Shown here in pieces: positions 1-6,056 of a stretch of DNA of 8,842 nucleotides. Within the stretch, counting starts at the first letter, position 1; each line of letters opens with the position of its first letter. The stretch is from an uncultured Actinomycetes bacterium. Its GTDB lineage: Bacteria > Actinomycetota > Acidimicrobiia > Acidimicrobiales > RAAP-2. A program made the position numbers and the translations under genes. The stretch covers positions 1-8,842 of the forward strand of contig CAINVQ010000182.1 of NCBI GenBank assembly GCA_903854175.1, given 5' to 3'. The notes beneath the pieces were generated by a model. The model worked only from the letters and a program-made list of their open reading frames with translations. It did no database searches and was not told where the DNA came from.

Positions 1-243
1 GGAAAGTCTGTCTATCTGCCTGCTGGTGTCGCCCATGGTTTTTGTGTCACGAGTGAAAATGCTTCACTTGCATACCTCCTTTCATCACCGTTTAATGCTC
101 CTTTGGAGCTTGAGATAAACCCCATGGACTCTGATCTCAACATTGCATGGCGAATTCATGGGGAACCGATTTTGAGTGAGAAAGATGCGAAGGCTCCGTC
201 GCTCAGTGATCGCCTAGGAGCAGGGCAACTCCCCAAGTATTAA
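1..243 (+). CDS. rfbC: dTDP-4-dehydrorhamnose 3,5-epimerase family protein, 3' fragment (5' end outside the window)
   Basis: This is an open frame from the first base to a TAA at 241-243, giving the last 80 residues of a protein. The fragment carries the C-terminal signature of the RmlC/RfbC cupin family: VYLPAGVAHGF near its start (the barrel strand with the conserved His-Gly-Phe), a 'SPFNAP-LE' segment, then 'NPMDSDLNIAW' and 'LSEKDAKAPSL' close to the end. Enzymes of this family epimerise C3 and C5 of dTDP-4-keto-6-deoxyglucose during synthesis of dTDP-L-rhamnose or related deoxysugars for surface polysaccharides. The catalytic His/Asp and Tyr residues lie upstream of the visible part, so a true rhamnose epimerase cannot be told from other family members (such as 5-epimerases for other sugars). 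It belongs functionally to a different neighbourhood, presumably a polysaccharide locus to the left, and ends about 40 bp before deoC. Confidence 0.82.
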   Translation, partial: GKSVYLPAGVAHGFCVTSENASLAYLLSSPFNAPLELEINPMDSDLNIAWRIHGEPILSEKDAKAPSLSDRLGAGQLPKY

Positions 244-254
244 AAGCCTTGCAT

Positions 255-283
255 TTGGCCAAAACGCCAGTCATTGCTAGCGT
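255..283 (+). promoter_or_regulatory. Candidate sigma-70-type promoter just upstream of deoC
   Basis: TTGGCC at 255-260 matches four of six bases of a -35 box. It is followed after exactly 17 bp by TAGCGT at 278-283, which has the key TAnnnT pattern of a -10 box and is preceded by TGC (an extended -10). The predicted transcript start falls at about 290-291, on or next to the GTG at 291. That would give a leaderless or almost leaderless deoC mRNA, which is common in actinobacteria. No Shine-Dalgarno sequence is visible before any early deoC start, which fits. It is a short-motif match only, so the support is weak. Confidence 0.3.
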
Positions 284-284
284 T

Positions 285-1283
285 ATGAGTGTGAGTACTG
301 CTCCTCTGCGCCTCGTTACACCTGAAGATCACTCGGTGATAATTCAAACGTCAAGCAAAGTCCCACGTATTGAATCCGAAGGCGAACTGCGCTCGATTTT
401 GTCTGGTCTATCTGGTGTTGATTCAGTCGGCGCAGAAGCACGTATAGCGAAACTTTCAACTCGCTCAATAAAGAAATCAACCAAGATGGCCGCACTCGAT
501 CTGGCTATTTCAATGGTGGACTTAACAACATTGGAAGGCGCAGACACACTCGGCAAAGTCACGTCACTTTGCACGAAGGCCATGCGTCCAAGTCCAATGG
601 ATCTCTCTGTCCCTTCAGTTGCTGCGGTCTGTGTATACCCAGACCTTGTTGCTCATGCACGCTCAGTTCTAAAAGGCTCACCAGTCGCGGTCGCTGCTGT
701 TGCAACAGCATTTCCTTCAGGACGTGCTTCGTTGAATGTGAAGCTACTGGATGTACGTGAAGCAGTTGCGAACGGCGCAGATGAAATTGACATGGTCATT
801 GACCGTGGGGCTTTCTTGTCGGGAAGAATCGGTCAGGTTTACGAAGAAATTCTTGCGGTGAAGCAAGCGTGTGGGACTGCGCACTTAAAAGTGATTCTTG
901 AAACTGGTGAGCTCGTCACATACGACAATGTTCGAAAAGCAAGTTGGATTGCCATGCTTGGCGGAGCTGACTTTATTAAGACTTCAACTGGGAAGGTTCC
1001 AGTTGCCGCAACTCAGCCAGTTGCACTTGTAATGCTTGAAGCAGTCCGTGATTTCGCTGAAACAACTGGTCATATTGTTGGTGTGAAGGTTGCCGGTGGC
1101 ATTAGAACGTCTAAGGACGCGATTAAGTACTTAGTAATTGTGAATGAAACCGTAGGATCGACATGGCTGACCCCTGATTTATTCAGGTTCGGCGCATCGT
1201 CACTTCTTAATGATTTATTGATGCAACGCCTTAAGCAGCAGCGCGGAGCGTACGTTCGCCCCGATGAATTCAGTGGGGACTGA
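285..1283 (+). CDS. deoC: Deoxyribose-phosphate aldolase, long eukaryote-like form
   Basis: DeoC is a cytosolic class I aldolase that cleaves 2-deoxyribose 5-phosphate to glyceraldehyde 3-phosphate and acetaldehyde. With the ATG at 285 it is 332 residues. Visible motifs are DLTTLEG (about 79-85), the AFPSGR segment (about 142-147), EIDMVI with the catalytic Asp169, KTSTGK with the Schiff-base Lys232, and VKVAGGIRTSKD with the second active-site Lys268. The C-terminal part (LTPDLFRFGASSLLND, preceded by an insertion after the AGGIR motif) resembles human DERA rather than the shorter E. coli or Bacillus enzymes (about 220-260 residues). About 50 residues precede the conserved core and match no motif I know. 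The start is uncertain: TTG 249, ATG 285, GTG 291 and GTG 336 are all in frame, and none has a clear ribosome-binding site. It is the first gene of the five-gene plus-strand block; its TGA lies one base before the next ATG. Confidence 0.94.
   Translation: MSVSTAPLRLVTPEDHSVIIQTSSKVPRIESEGELRSILSGLSGVDSVGAEARIAKLSTRSIKKSTKMAALDLAISMVDLTTLEGADTLGKVTSLCTKAMRPSPMDLSVPSVAAVCVYPDLVAHARSVLKGSPVAVAAVATAFPSGRASLNVKLLDVREAVANGADEIDMVIDRGAFLSGRIGQVYEEILAVKQACGTAHLKVILETGELVTYDNVRKASWIAMLGGADFIKTSTGKVPVAATQPVALVMLEAVRDFAETTGHIVGVKVAGGIRTSKDAIKYLVIVNETVGSTWLTPDLFRFGASSLLNDLLMQRLKQQRGAYVRPDEFSGD
1274..1278 (+). promoter_or_regulatory. Ribosome-binding site deciding the ALDH start
   Basis: GGGGA, inside the last codons of deoC, sits six bases before the ATG at 1285. 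This favours 1285 over the in-frame upstream ATG at 1264, which lies within deoC and has no comparable site. Confidence 0.55.
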
Positions 1284-1284
1284 C

Positions 1285-2751
1285 ATGACAGATAAAAATC
1301 TTCCTAATTCAAAACTTGGATCTCTTGCTTACGACCCAGCGCCAGAGTCGGCCTCAATTGCAAAACTTAAATCCAGTTATGGCTTGTTCATCAACGGCAA
1401 GTTCACTGATCCTTCGAAGCACGAGCAATTTGAAACCATCAATCCTGCAACTGAGCAGCGCTTGGCGTCAATCAGCCAGGGGAGTGCAGCTGATATTGAT
1501 AAAGCTGTAAAAGCTGCGCGCAAGGCGTACGACAATGTTTGGTCGAAGACAACTGGTGCTGAACGTGCGAAGTATCTCTACCGGATAGCTCGAATCATTC
1601 AAGAACGTTCACGAGAGCTCGCAGTTGTAGAAACTCTTGACAATGGAAAACCAATTCGAGAATCTCGTGATGTCGATATTCCACTTGCGGCTGCGCACTT
1701 CTTCTATTACGCAGGCTGGGCTGACAAGCTCGAGCATGCAGGATTTGGTAATAATCCAAAGCCAATTGGTGTCGCGGGACAGATCATCCCTTGGAACTTT
1801 CCATTGATGATGGCAGCGTGGAAGCTTGCCCCCGCACTGGCTGCAGGTAATACCTGTGTTTTAAAGCCAGCGGAGACAACCCCATTAAGTGCACTGATAC
1901 TTGCTGAAATTCTTCAGCAGGCGGGGCTCCCCGATGGTGTTGTCAATATCGTTACTGGCGATGGCGCAACGGGATCGGCACTTGTTGATCACCCTGGCGT
2001 TGACAAGATTGCGTTTACGGGATCAACCGGTGTTGGTCGTCTCATTCAACAGCGTGTCGCCACAAGTCACAAGCGTCTCACCTTGGAACTCGGTGGCAAG
2101 GGCGCAAACATTGTCTATGAAGATGCACCAATTGATGAAATGATCGAAGGCATCATTGACGGCATCTTCTTTAACCAGGGCCACGTTTGCTGTGCGGGCT
2201 CACGACTACTGGTTCAAGAATCAATTGCTGATGATGTACTACGCAGATTGGTGCGACGTGTTGAGCAGCTGCGTGTTGGTGACCCTATGGACAAGAACAC
2301 TGACGTCGGGGCAATTAACTCAGCCGAACAATTAAGTCGCATTAATGAACTTGTTTCCTACGGTGAACAAGAAGGAGCTACGAGGTATTCGAGCTCATGT
2401 GAACTTCCAAAGAAGGGCTACTGGTTCGCGCCAACAGTGTTCGCCGACGTTTCTCAGTCTCATCGAATCGCTCGAGAAGAAATCTTTGGTCCTGTACTTT
2501 CTGTTCTTACCTTTAGGACTCCTGAAGAAGCTATTACCAAAGCAAATAACACTAACTACGGCCTCGCGTGCGGAGTCTGGAGTGAGAAGGGAAGTAGAAC
2601 GCTGTGGACGGCAGAGCGTCTACGCGCTGGTGTTGTTTGGGCGAATACGTATAACAAGTTTGACCCTACGAGTCCTTTCGGCGGCACCCGCGCATCTGGA
2701 TTTGGTCGTGAAGGGGGAAAGCACGGACTGGAGGCGTACCTAAATGTCTGA
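1285..2751 (+). CDS. Aldehyde dehydrogenase, catalytically complete (ALDH16 N-domain-like)
   Basis: This is an NAD(P)-dependent aldehyde dehydrogenase of 488 residues, the usual family length. The full set of family residues is visible: PWNFP with Asn171, VLKPAE with Lys194, FTGS (244-247) for the cofactor, ELGGK with general-base Glu268, GHVCCAGSR with the nucleophile Cys302, EEIFGP with Glu399/Phe401, and the terminal PFGG...GFGREGGKHGLEAYL. His stands where PROSITE expects Gln/Glu before the active-site Cys (G-H-x-C). Next to deoC the likely substrate is the acetaldehyde released by the aldolase, giving acetate; this comes from context, and the sequence alone does not prove substrate. The ATG at 1285 is one base after the deoC stop. 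The 3' end overlaps the following short ALDH gene by 8 nt, and the pair resembles a split ALDH16 protein. Confidence 0.93.
   Translation: MTDKNLPNSKLGSLAYDPAPESASIAKLKSSYGLFINGKFTDPSKHEQFETINPATEQRLASISQGSAADIDKAVKAARKAYDNVWSKTTGAERAKYLYRIARIIQERSRELAVVETLDNGKPIRESRDVDIPLAAAHFFYYAGWADKLEHAGFGNNPKPIGVAGQIIPWNFPLMMAAWKLAPALAAGNTCVLKPAETTPLSALILAEILQQAGLPDGVVNIVTGDGATGSALVDHPGVDKIAFTGSTGVGRLIQQRVATSHKRLTLELGGKGANIVYEDAPIDEMIEGIIDGIFFNQGHVCCAGSRLLVQESIADDVLRRLVRRVEQLRVGDPMDKNTDVGAINSAEQLSRINELVSYGEQEGATRYSSSCELPKKGYWFAPTVFADVSQSHRIAREEIFGPVLSVLTFRTPEEAITKANNTNYGLACGVWSEKGSRTLWTAERLRAGVVWANTYNKFDPTSPFGGTRASGFGREGGKHGLEAYLNV
2730..2734 (+). promoter_or_regulatory. Shine-Dalgarno site for the short ALDH gene
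   Basis: GGAGG lies nine bases before the ATG at 2744 and inside the 3' end of the preceding ALDH gene. A TAA immediately before this ATG in the same frame (2741-2743) rules out any in-frame N-terminal extension, so this start is firm. It also shows that the two ALDH genes are made as separate proteins. Confidence 0.65.
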
Positions 2752-3598
2752 TCGCCTCGATGTACGAAAAACCTACAAACTACTTATCAATGGAGCTTTT
2801 CCTCGATCAGAGTCAGGCCGCAGCTACGAAGTAACAAGCTCTAAGGGTGAGTTTCTTGCCAATGTGGCACAAGGGTCAAGAAAAGATATTCGTGACGCAG
2901 TAGTTGCAGCACGCGCAGCACAGTCAAAGTGGTGGTCGCTAAGTGCTTACAACCGTGGTCAAGTTATTTACCGACTTGCTGAAATGGCGGAGTCGCGTCG
3001 TGACGAACTTGTTGACTTTGTGAAGTTGAGCGAAGGCGTGAAGAGTGAAGTTGCAAAAGCAACAGTGGACAAGGCCATCGACAAGATTGTTTGGTATGCC
3101 GGATGGACAGACAAGATCTCACAAGTTCTTGGTGGAGCCAATCCAGTTGCTGGTCCGTTCTATAACTTCTCAGTTCCAAAGCCCTCAGGCGTAATTGCGG
3201 TCATTGCACCTCAAGATTCTTCTTTTGAAGGTTTTGTCGAAACGGTGATTGCTCCAATCGCTGCTGGCAATGCTGTTGTTGTACTGGCCAGTGAGAAGCG
3301 CCCAATCCCAGCAATTTTGTTAGGTGAAATGACCGCCACTTCAGATTTTCCTGCTGGTGTGCTCAACATAATTACTGGAATCACAGAAGAGATTGCGTCT
3401 GGTCTCGCATCACACGAAGACATTGATGGAATAGACCTTGAAGGAGTGAGCGAGCCATTCGCTGACGAACTTTCATTCTTGGCAGCTGGTTCAATTAAGC
3501 GTGTACTTCGTCCAAAGGGTAAAACTCCTAAGAACTCAATTCACCGCCTACGTGCCTTTGTGGAAACTTCCACTGTGTGGCACACGATTGGACAGTAA
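2744..3598 (+). CDS. Truncated, catalytically dead aldehyde dehydrogenase-like protein (ALDH16 C-domain-like)
   Basis: This is a 284-residue ALDH-family protein that aligns by eye only with the first half of an ALDH. It has an N-terminal 'KTYKLLINGAFP' strand, the segment around YAGWTDK (118-124, shared with the upstream ALDH), a Rossmann-like part (148-212, ending 'DFPAGVLNIITG'), then a short tail with SIKRVLRPKG (250-259) and a C-terminal TVWHTIG. Every functional site is gone: APQDSS (155-160) replaces PWNFP, VLASEK replaces the cofactor Lys motif, IDLEGVS replaces FTGS, and there is no ELGGK, catalytic Cys or EEIFGP. The frame is intact, has a good ribosome-binding site and sits in an operon, so it looks like a maintained pseudoenzyme, not a decaying gene. 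It resembles the non-catalytic C-terminal domain of ALDH16. The likely role is structural, as a partner of the upstream ALDH. Its TAA overlaps the next ATG by one base. Confidence 0.88.
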   Translation: MSDRLDVRKTYKLLINGAFPRSESGRSYEVTSSKGEFLANVAQGSRKDIRDAVVAARAAQSKWWSLSAYNRGQVIYRLAEMAESRRDELVDFVKLSEGVKSEVAKATVDKAIDKIVWYAGWTDKISQVLGGANPVAGPFYNFSVPKPSGVIAVIAPQDSSFEGFVETVIAPIAAGNAVVVLASEKRPIPAILLGEMTATSDFPAGVLNIITGITEEIASGLASHEDIDGIDLEGVSEPFADELSFLAAGSIKRVLRPKGKTPKNSIHRLRAFVETSTVWHTIGQ

Positions 3599-4416
3599 TG
3601 ACAAATGCATACGAACTAGCACGACGCGCAGGTGAAGAACTTCGTATTAAGTCAGGCGTAGATTCATATGACATTGCTGTTGTGCTTGGTTCTGGATGGA
3701 AAGAAGGCGCTGATGCGCTCGGCACTCCATTAAGTGCGGTGAAGTCTTCAACGTTGAGTGGGTTTGTTCCACCAACTGTTGCTGGTCACAGCGGTCAGTT
3801 GCTTTCAGTAAAAGTTGGGGACAGAAATGTTCTGCTGGTATCTGGACGTGTACACCTTTATGAAGGCAATACTGCCGATCAAGTAGCTCACCCCGTTCGA
3901 ACTGCAATTATCGCTGGAGCCAAAAAGATTGTTCTTACTAATGCGTGTGGAGGGATTGATCCAGCCAAGAGGCCAGGAACTGTCGTTGTAATTCGCGACC
4001 ACATCAATCTCACCGCTACGTCTCCAATGGAGGGAAACTCTCCTCCAGAAAGCTATGGCTCTCGATTTGTTGACCTGACTGATCTCTACAGCGCACGCCT
4101 GCGCTCTGTCGTTGCTAAAGCGGCCCCAGAGCTCACAGAAGGCGTTTATGCCGGGTTTAGGGGGCCACACTATGAAACCCCTGCCGAGATAACAATGGCT
4201 AAAACAATGGGTGCATCGCTCGTAGGTATGTCGACTGTTCTCGAAGCAATTGCGGCTCGTCACCTGGGAGCTGAAGTACTTGGACTGAGTCTCATCTCTA
4301 ACTTTGCTGCAGGGGTTACCGACGAACCACTTAATCATCTTGAAGTTCTTGAAGCTGGTCAAAAAGCTGCGGCTTCACTCGGAACACTTCTTGCTCGCTT
4401 ACTACCGGTCTTGTGA
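3598..4416 (+). CDS. punA: Purine nucleoside phosphorylase, trimeric PNP/MTAP class
   Basis: This enzyme splits inosine, guanosine and their deoxy forms with phosphate to the free base and (deoxy)ribose 1-phosphate. It has 272 residues, typical of the homotrimeric class. Visible sites are VLGSGW with phosphate-binding Ser32, GHSG with His64, SGRVHLYEG with Arg84/His86, TNACGG (115-119), RDHINLT (133-139), GPHYETPAE with Glu193, VGMST with Met211, and SLISN with Asn235. Asn235 lines up with human PNP Asn243, the residue typical of 6-oxopurine specificity (adenosine is a poor substrate), which fits a separate adenosine deaminase gene nearby. The start is the ATG in TAATG, overlapping the previous stop by one base (translational coupling, with a weak GGA at 3590-3592). 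An in-frame GTG at 3577 is less likely. The stop overlaps the next gene by 4 nt. A methylthioadenosine phosphorylase is less likely given the Asn. Confidence 0.95.
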   Translation: MTNAYELARRAGEELRIKSGVDSYDIAVVLGSGWKEGADALGTPLSAVKSSTLSGFVPPTVAGHSGQLLSVKVGDRNVLLVSGRVHLYEGNTADQVAHPVRTAIIAGAKKIVLTNACGGIDPAKRPGTVVVIRDHINLTATSPMEGNSPPESYGSRFVDLTDLYSARLRSVVAKAAPELTEGVYAGFRGPHYETPAEITMAKTMGASLVGMSTVLEAIAARHLGAEVLGLSLISNFAAGVTDEPLNHLEVLEAGQKAAASLGTLLARLLPVL

Positions 4417-6056
4417 ACGAAGAACTAGCTAAACGAGTTACTGCATGGATTGATCTCGATCCTGATTCGCATGATCGCTCAACGCTTCAAAAGCTCCTGT
4501 CAGATGGTGATGAACAAGAACTCCGACGTCGCTTTGACTCTCCACTGACTTTTGGTACCGCCGGTCTTCGCGGACCAGTGATGGCTGGTCCTGCAGGTAT
4601 GAACAGGCTTACTGTTCGAAGAGCGACACAAGGTGTAATTCGTTGGCTTCAAGAACTGGGGATAGACCCAGCAAGAGGAGTTGTTGTAGGTCGCGATGCT
4701 CGTCATGGCTCCGAAGAGTTCAATGATGAAGTTGTCGCTGTACTACTTGGAGCAGAGTTCAGAGTGTACGAAATGAATTCACCACTACCAACCCCATATG
4801 TTGCAGCAGCGGTAAAGGCACTGAACGCAGCAGCGGGCATCATGATTACTGCGAGCCACAACCCACCAAATGACAATGGGTACAAACTTTATGCGAGCGA
4901 TGGTTCACAAATCATTGCTCCGAATGATGAAATGGTCGAACGGTTTGCGAGTGAGTCTCAAACCCCAGCGCTAGCTGAACGCACCAGTGAGCATCACTTC
5001 AGAGTCCCGAGTGAAGTCATTGCCAATTATCAGAGTCACATGCTGTCGAGATTCTCAATAAAAGGCGGCAGCACGCTTCGAATTACGTACACGCCACTTC
5101 ATGGTGTTGGCGGAGACGCAATGATGACGCTCTTTCGCGCCGCTGGGTATTCGCAAGTGTCAGTTGTAACTGAACAATATGAACCAGATGGGAACTTTCC
5201 AACGCTGGCCTTCCCTAATCCTGAAGAGCCCGGTGCACTTGACCTCGCTATTGCGACGGCTGACTCGGTTGGCTCTTCACTCATTATTGCCAACGACCCA
5301 GACGCTGACCGTTTAGGAGTTGCTGTAAAAAACAGTGAAGGCTGGCGCATTCTTCGAGGCGACGAAATTGGTTGGCTACTTGGATCAGCACTAATGCCTG
5401 ATGCTGCTTCGTCAGGACAGTGTGTAGCTACAACGATTGTTTCATCAACGCTGCTTTCAAAAATTGCCAGGTCACATGGTGTGCCTTGTTCAACAACATT
5501 GACCGGATTCAAGTGGATTGCTAGAGGAGCGCGAGACAAGCAACTCGCATTTGGCTACGAAGAAGCACTTGGATATGGCGTGGATCCTTCTGTAGGTGAC
5601 AAGGACGGTTTATCTGCCGCGCTCGCACTATGTCGCATAGCCAATGAAGTAGCGAATGAAGGCAAAACACTTCTAGATGTTCTTGATGAAATTGAATCTA
5701 AGTATGGAGTTCATGCAGGATCTCAAATTTCTCTTCGATCTGATGACATTTCTAGAATCACCGCTGCAATGCAGAACTTGCGTGCAAATCCACCCGCAAC
5801 CATTTCAGGTTTTGAAGTAACAGCAATTACGGACTACGCGAACGGCTTTGAAAACCTCGCACCGTCAGATTGTCTGAGTTTTCAGCTTTCTGGATCAGAC
5901 CGAGTCGTTGTTCGTCCATCAGGTACTGAAGCAAAATTAAAGGTCTATATCGAAGTCGTGCGAGAAATTATTGGTGATGTTGCATCAACTCGTAAAAGTG
6001 CAAATGAAATCGTTAACACTATTGGCACGTATGTAACAGAGCTATTAGCCCTTTGA
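4413..6056 (+). CDS. Phosphohexomutase-family enzyme, PGM2-like; probable phosphopentomutase
   Basis: This is an alpha-D-phosphohexomutase superfamily enzyme of 547 residues. In domain order it shows FGTAGLRG (47-54), GRDARHGS (93-100), the active-site serine loop TASHNPPNDNG with Ser148 (phosphoserine), the metal loop DPDADR (295-300), the sugar loop GYEEALGY (381-388) and the phosphate-binding loop RPSGTEAKLK (501-510). Length and loop sequences resemble human PGM2 and bacterial phosphomannomutase-like PgmB-type proteins more than phosphoglucosamine mutase GlmM (about 445). PGM2 acts on ribose and deoxyribose 1-phosphate. Between PNP and deoC in a nucleoside operon, this gene most likely does the job of DeoB (1-phosphate to 5-phosphate), although glucose or mannose phosphates remain possible. 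The start is GTG in a GTGA overlap with the PNP stop; no separate ribosome-binding site is evident. The 3' end overlaps add, on the other strand, by 12 nt. Confidence 0.92.
   Translation: MNEELAKRVTAWIDLDPDSHDRSTLQKLLSDGDEQELRRRFDSPLTFGTAGLRGPVMAGPAGMNRLTVRRATQGVIRWLQELGIDPARGVVVGRDARHGSEEFNDEVVAVLLGAEFRVYEMNSPLPTPYVAAAVKALNAAAGIMITASHNPPNDNGYKLYASDGSQIIAPNDEMVERFASESQTPALAERTSEHHFRVPSEVIANYQSHMLSRFSIKGGSTLRITYTPLHGVGGDAMMTLFRAAGYSQVSVVTEQYEPDGNFPTLAFPNPEEPGALDLAIATADSVGSSLIIANDPDADRLGVAVKNSEGWRILRGDEIGWLLGSALMPDAASSGQCVATTIVSSTLLSKIARSHGVPCSTTLTGFKWIARGARDKQLAFGYEEALGYGVDPSVGDKDGLSAALALCRIANEVANEGKTLLDVLDEIESKYGVHAGSQISLRSDDISRITAAMQNLRANPPATISGFEVTAITDYANGFENLAPSDCLSFQLSGSDRVVVRPSGTEAKLKVYIEVVREIIGDVASTRKSANEIVNTIGTYVTELLAL

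Noticed and set aside
1264..1284. Upstream ATG at 1264 as the start of the full-length ALDH
   Set aside because: It would add seven residues overlapping deoC and has no Shine-Dalgarno site, whereas ATG 1285 has GGGGA six bases upstream.
2741..2751. Programmed frameshift joining the two ALDH genes into one ALDH16 chain
   Set aside because: The second frame has TAA directly before its ATG, leaving only a few bases for a shift, and no slippery run is present there; a good ribosome-binding site makes separate initiation more likely.
3805..4362. Minus-strand open frame of 185 codons inside the purine nucleoside phosphorylase gene
   Set aside because: It lies wholly antisense to a gene with clear catalytic motifs, has no recognisable protein family signature and an erratic composition; it is a shadow frame.
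5099..5539. Minus-strand open frame of 146 codons inside the mutase gene
   Set aside because: It is antisense to the DPDADR region of the mutase, with a low-complexity Ser/Ala/Pro-rich translation and no family motif.
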